From CAYTSW01 sp964440605 (GTDB taxonomy: Bacteria > Planctomycetota > Phycisphaerae > Phycisphaerales > UBA1924), in contig CAYTSW010000145.1 in the NCBI GenBank assembly GCA_964440605.1, positions 1-6,730 on the forward strand: 6,730 nt of DNA, read 5' to 3'. Positions 1-5,561 of this stretch are shown in pieces. Position numbers and translations under genes: made by a program. The notes under the pieces are model-generated. The model worked only from the letters and a program-made list of their open reading frames with translations, searched no databases and had not been told where the DNA came from. How positions within the stretch are numbered: position 1 is the first letter of the stretch; each line of letters opens with the position of its first letter.

Positions 1-13
1 CCCGAGCCGAGAA

Positions 14-85
14 AGCGGGTGACCGGAGTCGAACCGGCGACATTCAGCTTGGGAAGCTGACGTTCTACCACTGAACTACACCCGC
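14..85 (-). tRNA. tRNA-Gly, anticodon CCC
   Basis: Read on the minus strand, this folds into a complete cloverleaf. The acceptor stem is GCGGGTG with CACCCGC (85-79 and 21-15). The D arm is GTTC/GAAC with an AGTGGTA loop. The anticodon stem is TCAGC/GCTGA around the loop TTCCCAA, giving anticodon CCC, which reads GGG glycine codons. The variable loop has five bases. The T arm is GCCGG/CCGGT with one G-U pair and a TTCGACT loop. The discriminator base (complement of position 14) is U, as expected for bacterial tRNA-Gly. The 3' CCA is not encoded (TTC follows), so it must be added after transcription. No poly-T terminator is visible in the few bases downstream. Confidence 0.96.
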
Positions 86-267
86 AGCAACGCGAGTATA
101 TCCGCGTGTGGCGGGAGCGGCGACGGCAAGCGGCGCCGCGTCGGCCAGCGGCGAAACGCGCCGGCGTGCCGCATCCCAACCCACGGGGAGCAGCCCCGCC
201 GGTCGCCTTCGGATCCGCCGGCCTCGCCGGCATGGTCGCCCGGAGATCGGGAACTCCACCATCCTGA

Positions 268-283
268 CGGCGCTACGGCGCCG
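268..283 (+). other. Short GC hairpin with UACG tetraloop upstream of ndh
   Basis: CGGCGC and GCGCCG form a six-pair GC stem closed by a C-G pair over the loop TACG, a UNCG-class tetraloop known to be very stable in RNA. No T-tract follows on either strand, so it is not a standard intrinsic terminator. It lies just upstream of the best promoter-like sequence for ndh and would be untranscribed if that promoter is real. The rest of 86-381 shows no convincing gene; the open frames there are low-complexity Arg/Ala-rich readings of GC-rich DNA. Confidence 0.3.
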
Positions 284-284
284 A

Positions 285-312
285 TTGTGCCAACTTCCGC
301 TGCTGCTTGAAT
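285..312 (+). promoter_or_regulatory. Possible sigma-70-like promoter for ndh
   Basis: TTGTGC (285-290) and TTGAAT (307-312) are separated by 16 bp, and a TGC just before the second box gives an extended -10 character. The matches are partial: three of six bases at -35 and four of six at -10. Transcription would begin near 319-320, leaving a leader of about 60 nt before the preferred ndh start at 382. The match is weak and the promoter consensus of this organism is unknown. Confidence 0.22.
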
Positions 313-366
313 AGAGGCGACATGATTCGTCGAAACCCGCTGGGCGTATCGTGCGGTCGCCTGAGC

Positions 367-371
367 AGGAG
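367..371 (+). promoter_or_regulatory. Ribosome binding site deciding the ndh start
   Basis: AGGAG lies ten bases before ATG 382. It favours that codon over the in-frame upstream candidates TTG 307 and ATG 322, which would add an Arg-rich leader not expected in front of an N-terminal FAD-binding fold. Confidence 0.6.
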
Positions 372-381
372 AAGTGCGCGG

Positions 382-1692
382 ATGAGCCAGCAGGACAGCC
401 CGAGAGTTATCGTCATTGGCGCGGGCTTTGCCGGCATCGAGTGCGTCAAGAAACTGCGCCGATCGGGCGTTCAAATCACGCTGATCGACAAGCAGAACCA
501 TCACCTATTTCAGCCGCTGCTGTACCAGGTCGCGACCGCGGCGCTGTCGCCCGCGAACATCGCGGCGCCCATCCGCGAAGTCTTCGCCAACGACGACAAC
601 GTCCGCGTGGTGCTGAGCGAGGTGATCGACATCGATCCCCAGCGGCTGGCGGTGACCCTGGCGTCGCGCGAGGAGCTTCAGGCCGACTACATCGTCGTCG
701 CGTCCGGCCTGATCCCGCAGTATTTCGGGAACGAGTGGTCATCGATCGCGCCGCCGCTGAAGACCGTCGGCGATGCGCTCGAGATCCGCGAGCGCTTTCT
801 CACCGCCTTCGAAGTCGCCGAGATGCTCGACACCGACGCCGACCGCGAGCGGCACCTGACATTCGTCGTCATCGGCGGCGGACCGACAGGCGTCGAGATG
901 GCGGGCGCGCTGGCGGAGCTCAGCTCGAAGACGCTGCGGTCGGAGTTCCGCCGCTTCGACCCACGCTCGGCGAAGATCATCCTCGTTGAGGGCCAGGATC
1001 GCCTGCTTCCCACCATGCACGCCAGCCTCTCGGCTCGCGCGAAGAAGGACCTCGAGCAGCTCGGCGTGGAGGTGGTCCTCGGCTCCCTCGCTTCGGAACT
1101 CGAACCGACGCGCGTCGTGCTCGACAACGGACGCGTCATCACCTCGTCGAACGTTATCTGGGCCGCGGGCGTCGCGGGTTCGGAGCTCGGCGGCAAGGTG
1201 GAAAGCGAGCTGGCCCGCGACGGGCGGGTCGAGGTGGCGCCGGACCTGTCCGTACCCGAGCATCCGAATGTCTTCGTCGCGGGAGATCTCGCGCGCGTCG
1301 TCGACCCGAGGTCGAACGCGGAGGTGCCCGGTGTGGCGCCCGCGGCGCTGCAGATGGGCGCGTTCCTCGGCCGTCTGATCGCCAGGGAAGCCCGGACCAC
1401 GCGCCGGGGCGCCGCCCCGCCCGCGCGCCCCCGCTTCCGCTATCTTGACAAGGGCCAACTCGCGACCATCGGGCGCGGCAAGGCGGTCGCGGACATCCGC
1501 GGGTGGCGGTTCGCCGGCGTCCCGGCCTTTCTCCTCTGGGCCGTCGTGCACATCTTCTTCCTCATCGGCTACCGCAATCGGATCCTCACGATGCTGCAAT
1601 GGGTGTGGCACTACGTGCTCTACGACCGCGGGGCGCGGATCATCGTCAAACGCGAGCGGGGCGCGCCGGCCGTCGCAGGCGTAACCGATTAA
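382..1692 (+). CDS. ndh: Type II NADH:quinone oxidoreductase (NDH-2)
   Basis: This single-subunit flavoenzyme passes electrons from NADH through FAD to membrane quinone without pumping protons. From ATG 382 it has 436 residues, a normal NDH-2 length. The FAD-binding loop GAGFAG is at 13-18, with Asp36 at the end of the next strand. It is followed by the family signature DKQNHH...FQPLLYQVATA (36-53). The NADH-binding loop GGGPTG is at 165-170, and Glu203 ends the following strand, favouring NADH over NADPH. The second FAD contact VFVAGDLA is at 297-304, and the quinone-side segment APAALQMG is at 319-326. A hydrophobic C-terminal helix (about 378-396) and a following amphipathic, basic stretch probably anchor it on the inner membrane face. 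It appears to stand alone: no gene adjoins upstream on this strand and 115 bp separate it from the next ribosome binding site region. TTG 307 and ATG 322 are alternative starts. Confidence 0.94.
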   Translation: MSQQDSPRVIVIGAGFAGIECVKKLRRSGVQITLIDKQNHHLFQPLLYQVATAALSPANIAAPIREVFANDDNVRVVLSEVIDIDPQRLAVTLASREELQADYIVVASGLIPQYFGNEWSSIAPPLKTVGDALEIRERFLTAFEVAEMLDTDADRERHLTFVVIGGGPTGVEMAGALAELSSKTLRSEFRRFDPRSAKIILVEGQDRLLPTMHASLSARAKKDLEQLGVEVVLGSLASELEPTRVVLDNGRVITSSNVIWAAGVAGSELGGKVESELARDGRVEVAPDLSVPEHPNVFVAGDLARVVDPRSNAEVPGVAPAALQMGAFLGRLIAREARTTRRGAAPPARPRFRYLDKGQLATIGRGKAVADIRGWRFAGVPAFLLWAVVHIFFLIGYRNRILTMLQWVWHYVLYDRGARIIVKRERGAPAVAGVTD

Positions 1693-1793
1693 TCGCCCAC
1701 GGGCGGGCTCGGGCCCCGCGATGCCGCAGCGTGTAGCCTGCGTCGCCGAGACAGCGGCCTCGCGGAGCGTTCCCGCGGCTTGTCCGGCGTGAG

Positions 1794-1800
1794 AGAGGAG
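1794..1800 (+). promoter_or_regulatory. Strong Shine-Dalgarno for the original lipoprotein start
   Basis: AGAGGAG sits seven bases before ATG 1808, an ideal spacing. That ATG is in frame with the lipoprotein ORF but meets TAG at 1835-1837 after nine codons. No comparable site precedes the only downstream start candidate, GTG 1844. Confidence 0.7.
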
Positions 1801-1843
1801 AACGGGTATGCGGTGGCCCAGGCGTCGTTGCGTTTAGGCGAAC

Positions 1844-2290
1844 GTGGTTCTCTCGGTCGGGCTCAGCGTGCTCGCGTCGCCCGGCTGCATCGTCCGCGAC
1901 ATCCGCGACGGCATCGATGAGTCGAACGTCGCCATCGAGCGGGTCGACGCCGCCATCGAGCGCAGCAACGCGGGTGTCGAACGGGCCAACGCTACCCTCG
2001 AGAGCCTGGACGAGCAGCTCGCCGCCCTGCGCGAAACCAACGAGCTGCTCAAGGGGCTGCGCGAGGATCTGGAGGTGCTGGCGTCGATCGACCGCTCGCT
2101 CGCCGCCCTGGACAACCACCTCGCCTCGCTGCGCAAGACGATCGACAACATCGACTCGACCATCCCCTTCCTCAAGTTCTCCGACGACGAGGAGGACGAG
2201 GCTGAGGGAGAGGAAGCCGCGGGTGATGCTGCAACGGGCGGGACGCCGGCGCCAGAGCCGGACGGGGAGGCGCTCGAGGGGAACAAGTAG
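1844..2290 (+). CDS. Coiled-coil lipoprotein with TAG-interrupted signal peptide
   Basis: I do not recognise a family. The uninterrupted frame from GTG 1844 encodes 148 residues. The natural start appears to be ATG 1808: it has a strong ribosome binding site and supplies the basic n-region MRWPRRRCV. An in-frame TAG (1835-1837) is followed by the hydrophobic core VVLSVGLSVLAS and a lipobox-like SPGC. The lipidated cysteine would be residue 15 from GTG or 27 from ATG. After it come about twelve heptads (residues about 24-110) with regular hydrophobic spacing, Glu/Arg/Asn-rich and proline-free until STIPFLK, so a long coiled coil is likely. The tail is acidic, then Gly/Ala/Pro-rich (about 113-148). 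The product is probably a membrane-tethered periplasmic or outer-membrane rod. Codon use downstream of TAG remains coding-like, so the lesion is recent, recoded or a base-call error. GTG 1844 alone gives an export signal without its basic end. Confidence 0.7.
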   Translation: MVLSVGLSVLASPGCIVRDIRDGIDESNVAIERVDAAIERSNAGVERANATLESLDEQLAALRETNELLKGLREDLEVLASIDRSLAALDNHLASLRKTIDNIDSTIPFLKFSDDEEDEAEGEEAAGDAATGGTPAPEPDGEALEGNK

Positions 2291-2335
2291 GAACTTGACG
2301 GGCGCGGCGGCTGGTCCATCGGCGTGACGGCGGGA

Positions 2336-2355
2336 ACCTCGATAGGCGGCGAGGT
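2336..2355 (+). other. Hairpin after the lipoprotein gene
   Basis: ACCTCG and CGAGGT pair over the eight-base loop ATAGGCGG, 45 bp past the lipoprotein stop. No T-run follows, so a terminator role is only possible. The rest of 2291-2427 shows no gene. A CTGACA nearby has no convincing -10 partner. Confidence 0.2.
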
Positions 2356-2437
2356 CGCTGACAGCGTTTGTGTCCGCGAGCGATCTAGAGTTCTGCCGAG
2401 GCGGCCGGGCCACGACCGCTCGCCACCGAGGTGATTC

Positions 2438-3190
2438 ATGGCCGAACCGCACGCCGCGTCGAACCGGCGTTCACATCCCCCCGCGTCCTCCGAAGCCAAA
2501 CGCGCCGGCGAAGATGTCCTTTCGCTGCAGATGCTACCGCAACCGGACGACGAGACCTGCGGCCCGACGTGCCTGCACGCGGTCTATCGATATTGGGGCG
2601 AAGAGGTCGGCTTGTCGCAGGTGATTCAGTCGACGCGTTCGCTCGACGTCGTCGGCGCCGACCGGGGCACGCTCGCGGTCATGCTGGGCATCGACGCTTT
2701 GACGCGTGGCTATCAGTCCTCACTGTTCACGTTCGACCTGCGCGTCTTCGACCCGACGTGGTTCGGCGATGAAGCGCGCGGGTCGCCGACGCTGCTGAGC
2801 GCCAAGCTGCGCGAGCAGGCGTCGGTCAAGAACGTATCCGACCCGCGCTTCCGCGTCGCGACCGAGTCGTATCTCGAGTTCCTCAAGCTCGGGGGGCGGA
2901 TCGAGTTCCGCGACCTGACGGGGAGGTTGATCTCCCGGTTCATGCGCAACGAGGTGCCGGTGCTCACCGGCGTCAGCGCGACGTACCTCTACCGCTGCGC
3001 GCGCGAGTTCGGGCCGAACGACGACTACGACGACATCCGCGGCGTGCCGACGGGGCACTTCGTGGTGCTGCACGGGTACGACCGCAAGACGCGATGCGTG
3101 TCGATCGCCGACCCGCTCGCGGACAACCCCGGCTTCGCCGGCCAGCGTTACCGGACCGGCTGGTGCCCGCGATCATGCTGGGCGTGCTGA
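2438..3190 (+). CDS. C39-like papain-fold cysteine peptidase, frameshifted near its C-terminus
   Basis: The unbroken frame encodes 250 residues. ATG 2438 is preceded by GAGGTG four bases upstream. The N-terminal 25 residues are polar and probably disordered, with no signal peptide, so the protein is likely cytoplasmic. The peptidase core begins at the motif LPQPDDETCGPTCL (33-46), with Gln35 as oxyanion-hole residue and Cys41 as nucleophile. The active-site His is His207 in GHFVVLHGYD, and Asp225 in IADP completes the triad. The last residues of the frame (about 238-250, Arg/Trp/Cys-rich) do not fit the family. The natural ending continues in the frame at 3154-3258, so the sequence has lost one base or gained two or five. 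The restored gene would overlap the ATP-grasp start by GTGA, indicating translational coupling. Stand-alone C39-like proteins of this kind are thought to cleave or transfer peptide bonds in amidoligase clusters. The substrate is unknown. Confidence 0.8.
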   Translation: MAEPHAASNRRSHPPASSEAKRAGEDVLSLQMLPQPDDETCGPTCLHAVYRYWGEEVGLSQVIQSTRSLDVVGADRGTLAVMLGIDALTRGYQSSLFTFDLRVFDPTWFGDEARGSPTLLSAKLREQASVKNVSDPRFRVATESYLEFLKLGGRIEFRDLTGRLISRFMRNEVPVLTGVSATYLYRCAREFGPNDDYDDIRGVPTGHFVVLHGYDRKTRCVSIADPLADNPGFAGQRYRTGWCPRSCWAC

Positions 3191-3258
3191 CGTACGACGC
3201 GAACCTGCTGGTCATCGAACCGGCGGGCCGGCGCGACAACGGGACACACCGCTCGTGA
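3154..3258 (+). pseudogene. Displaced C-terminal tail of the C39-like peptidase
   Basis: In the frame beginning GAC at 3154 the translation includes DRLVPAIMLG and then TYDANLLVIEP, ending at TGA 3256-3258. This is a coherent, hydrophobic-patterned ending of the kind C39-like proteins have, and it lies in a different frame from 2438-3190. Near the junction ACCGG occurs twice in tandem (3150-3159). Removing one copy joins the two frames exactly (QRYRLVPAIM), and restoring one lost base also works. The segment has no start of its own and should be read as the rest of the upstream gene. Confidence 0.7.
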
Positions 3259-4358
3259 AACCGCTGCTCATCGTCGACGCGCCCAAGCGTTGGCCGCTGA
3301 AGATCCCCGGCACGGAGCTGGTGTCGGCGTACGACTATCTGTCCGATCCCGCGCACGCCGACGGCGCGGGGCGAAAGGTGTTCAACCTCTGCCGCTCGTT
3401 CAAGTACCAGGCAGCGGGGTATTACGTCTCGCTGCTCGCCGAGGCGCGGGGGCACCGCCCGCTCCCCTCGGTGAGCGTCATCCAGGATTTGCGTCTGGCG
3501 CCGGTGGTCAAGCTGGTGTCTCAGGACCTCGACGAGTTGATGCAAAGCACGCTTAAGCGCATCCGCTCGGACACGTTCGAGCTGAGCATCTACTTCGGGC
3601 GCAACCTGGCGACGGGGCACAACCGTCTCGCCGCCGCCCTCTTCAACGCGTTCCCCGCCCCGTTGCTGCGCGCGAAGTTTGACCGCAACGGGAGGTGGAG
3701 GCTGACGTCGATCCGTGTCATCGGGCTGGGGGAGGTGCCGCACGCGCACCGCGACTTCGTGGTCGAGCAGGCCGAGCGCTACCTGCGCCGTGTGCCGCGC
3801 CGGGGCAAGGCGGCGGCGCCGTCGCGGTTCGACCTGGCCATCCTGCACGATCCGGAAGACCCGATGCCGCCTTCCAACGCCGAGGCGCTGAGGCGCTTCG
3901 TCGCCGCGGGTGAGACGCTGGGAATCGCCTGCGACCTGATCCGCCGCGACCTGTATGGCCGCATCGCCGAGTACGACGCGCTGTTCATCCGCGAGACGAC
4001 GGGCGTCAACCACCACACGTACCGCTTCGCCCGACGGGCCGAAGCCGAGGGCATGGTGGTCATCGACGACCCGCGATCCATCCGTGGATGCACGAACAAG
4101 GTGTATCTGGCCGAGACGATGGGGCGGCACCGCGTCGCGACGCCGCGCACGCTCATCCTCTCGAAGGAGAACGCCCGCGAGGGGCTGCGTTCGCTCGGCT
4201 TCCCGTGCGTGCTCAAGCTGCCCGACAGCTCGTTCTCGACCGGCGTGAAGCGGTGCGACGACCCGTCGCACGTCGACGCCATGCTCGAGGAGTTCTTCGA
4301 GCACACCCGACGTGGTCGCCCATGCTCCGCCGCATGCTCAGGAGCGGCACGCTGGCCA
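3255..4358 (+). CDS. RLAN-domain RimK-like ATP-grasp ligase, 3' truncated by gap
   Basis: This is an ATP-dependent carboxylate-amine (amide-bond) ligase, predicted to add an amino acid or amine to a peptide or metabolite. GTG 3255 overlaps the stop of the restored peptidase frame (GTGA), so the two are probably translated together. Residues about 1-190 match the RimK-like ATP-grasp N-terminal (RLAN) domain: MKPLLIVDAPKRWPL, then a region with FNLCRSFKYQ and YYVSLLAEARGH, and later SIYFGRNL. The ATP-grasp fold starts near FDLAILHD (192-199). FIRETTGVNHHTYRFA and NKVYLAETM (281-289) follow, with likely ATP-binding lysines Lys282 and Lys321 (VLKLPD) and the glycine-containing loop SSFSTGVKR (325-333). 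Coding fit ends at about residue 350; the following 55 bases repeat the sequence beyond the gap and are read out of their proper frame. The metal-binding Asp/Glu/Asn half of the fold is missing, probably about 130-150 residues. Confidence 0.85.
4304..4358 (+). repeat. 55-bp direct repeat, left copy at gap edge
   Basis: It is identical over all 55 bases to 4459-4513, begins CACCCGACGTGG and ends CTGGCCA directly against the Ns. In this copy the reading frame that makes protein sense in the right copy is shifted relative to the ATP-grasp frame. The segment therefore looks like sequence of the downstream gene placed on the left contig end. Confidence 0.9.
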
Positions 4359-4458
4359 NNNNNNNNNNNNNNNNNNNNNNNNNNNNNNNNNNNNNNNNNN
4401 NNNNNNNNNNNNNNNNNNNNNNNNNNNNNNNNNNNNNNNNNNNNNNNNNNNNNNNNNN
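4359..4458. other. Assembly gap of exactly 100 N
   Basis: A run of 100 Ns, the conventional placeholder for a gap of unknown length. The ATP-grasp gene loses its C-terminal half here, and the gene after the gap has only its last 54 codons present, so the true missing DNA is likely 1 kb or more. Confidence 0.98.
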
Positions 4459-4513
4459 CACCCGACGTGGTCGCCCATGCTCCGCCGCATGCTCAGGAGC
4501 GGCACGCTGGCCA
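4459..4513 (+). repeat. 55-bp direct repeat, right copy at gap edge
   Basis: This is a perfect copy of 4304-4358. Here it runs smoothly into an open frame that continues to TAG 4621-4623, so this copy is probably in its natural place. Confidence 0.9.
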
Positions 4514-4623
4514 ACCGGATCGACAAGTGCATCCGCCGGTTCCCGACAAGGACCGAGCTTCACGCCGTGTACTCGGAGCTCGCCGACTGTCTGCACCGCG
4601 GTGAGCTGTTCCGCGTCCCCTAG
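4459..4623 (+). CDS. C-terminal fragment of a gene lost in the gap, possibly GCS2-like carboxylate-amine ligase
   Basis: Fifty-four codons in the frame starting CAC 4459 end at TAG 4621-4623. Most third positions are G or C. The protein reads as helical, with SPMLRRMLRSGTLANRI, then TRTELHAVYSELADCL and RGELFRVP at the end, which looks like a real protein terminus. It does not resemble the expected ATP-grasp C-terminus, which should hold conserved acidic and Asn metal ligands and an NDNP-like motif. It is therefore probably the 3' end of another gene in the same operon. The pattern of a Gly-Thr-Leu-Ala turn between basic helices recalls the C-terminus of glutamate-cysteine ligase type 2 (GCS2/YbdK) proteins, which co-occur with RLAN ligases. 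That match is from memory and weak. The start lies in the gap. Confidence 0.5.
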   Translation, partial: HPTWSPMLRRMLRSGTLANRIDKCIRRFPTRTELHAVYSELADCLHRGELFRVP

Positions 4624-4679
4624 CCGCGACCGGGGCGACGCGCTGTCGGCTCGTGGCGCACCGCCTCATACCATTGACG

Positions 4680-5507
4680 ATGCCTGAGACGCCCGATGCG
4701 TACGCCGCCATCGCCGAACTCGCCCACCAACACGCCGGGCGTCTCTACCACATCGCCCGTCGCCTCTGCGGCTCGCACCACGAGGCCGAGGACCTGCTTC
4801 AGGACGTCTTCCTTCAGGCCCTGCGCAAGTGGCACACGTTCCGAGGCGAGTCGAGCGAGACGACGTGGCTGTACCGCATCGCGGCGCGGGCGTGCGCACG
4901 CATGCATCGGCGGCGGGCGGGCGAACCGGAACGCATTGCTTCGCTCGACATCGCCCTGCCCTTCGAGGAGCCTCGGCTGGGAGTGGCGCCGATCGGCGGC
5001 GCCGATGCCCTGGACGACGCCGTGCGCGTGGAAGCGCGGCAGCGGCTGGAGGCGGCGATCGCGTCGCTCCCCGAAGAGTTCCGCATGCCGCTGGTGCTCA
5101 AGGAGATCGTGGGCCTACCGGTCGCGGAAGTGGCGGCGGTGCTGGGGCTCGCGGAGGGCACGGTCCGCAGCCGCCTCCACCGGGCGCGACTGAAGCTGCG
5201 TGAAGCGGTGGACGGTGCGCTGCCGCGCTCCGACCTCGAGCTGCCACCGCCGGCGTACGACGAGCGGACGTGCCTCGACCTGCTCAACGCCAAGCAGGAG
5301 GCGCTGGATCGGGGCGTGCGTTTCGATGACGCCGTCATCTGCGAGCGGTGCCGGAGCGTCTTCGCGACGCTCGACCTGGCGCAGGACCTCTGCCGTGACC
5401 TCGCCAGCGGCGGGATACCCGAGGACGTGCTCCGGCGTCTCCGCGCGCGGCTGGATCGCGAGGCCGGAGAGCAAAGAATTCCTAAAAGTCGCGGGAGCGG
5501 GGCGTGA
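4680..5507 (+). CDS. ECF-like sigma-70 factor with Cys-containing C-terminal extension
   Basis: This RNA polymerase sigma factor has 275 residues from ATG 4680. GTG 4653 is an in-frame alternative, and neither has a clear ribosome binding site. Region 2 spans about 9-80: AEDLLQDVFLQAL (36-48) is the core-polymerase and -10 contact region, and TTWLYRIAARAC (61-72) with the basic MHRRR follows. Region 4 spans about 118-178: SLPEEFRMPLVLKEI (129-143) and the helix-turn-helix VAAVLGLAEGTVRSRLHRAR (151-170) for -35 recognition. Ordinary ECF factors end near residue 180-190. This one continues about 90 residues with Cys198, Cys221-x2-Cys224 and Cys238, plus Asp217 where a zinc anti-sigma (ZAS) domain would have His. 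The tail may bind metal or sense thiol state and control the sigma factor in cis, as the Cys-rich tail does in CorE-type ECFs. It is probably co-transcribed with the next two genes and may regulate them. Confidence 0.88.
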   Translation: MPETPDAYAAIAELAHQHAGRLYHIARRLCGSHHEAEDLLQDVFLQALRKWHTFRGESSETTWLYRIAARACARMHRRRAGEPERIASLDIALPFEEPRLGVAPIGGADALDDAVRVEARQRLEAAIASLPEEFRMPLVLKEIVGLPVAEVAAVLGLAEGTVRSRLHRARLKLREAVDGALPRSDLELPPPAYDERTCLDLLNAKQEALDRGVRFDDAVICERCRSVFATLDLAQDLCRDLASGGIPEDVLRRLRARLDREAGEQRIPKSRGSGA

Positions 5508-5561
5508 CGCTCGTGCCTCTCAGAGGGTAAGCGAGCGCTCGAAGCGCCGGAAGGAGCCTTC

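Noticed and set aside
108..314. Small plus-strand ORF between the tRNA and ndh
   Set aside because: It has no ribosome binding site, a low-complexity Ala/Arg/Ser composition and no resemblance to a known small protein.
739..1611. Long minus-strand open frame opposite ndh
   Set aside because: It is a shadow of the ndh coding frame in GC-rich DNA: the translation is Arg/Ala/Asp-rich with no domain pattern, while the plus strand has full NDH-2 motifs.
1693..1720. GC-rich small inverted repeats after ndh as a terminator
   Set aside because: Stems are four to five pairs with very short loops and no T-tract follows, so this is not distinguishable from background in DNA of this composition.
2973..4304. 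Minus-strand open frame of more than 400 codons opposite the peptidase and ligase genes
   Set aside because: It is low-complexity and Arg-rich, spans two genes on the other strand and has no recognisable motif. Its length comes from the scarcity of stop codons in GC-rich DNA.
4304..4513. 55-bp direct repeats as a target-site duplication or CRISPR-like array
   Set aside because: There are only two copies, they abut the Ns exactly, and the right copy is ordinary coding sequence. A shared k-mer at contig ends explains them better than a mobile element or array.
4088..4687. Apparent ORFs reading through the run of Ns
   Set aside because: Frame continuity across an unknown-length gap is meaningless; only the parts outside the Ns with coding character were used.
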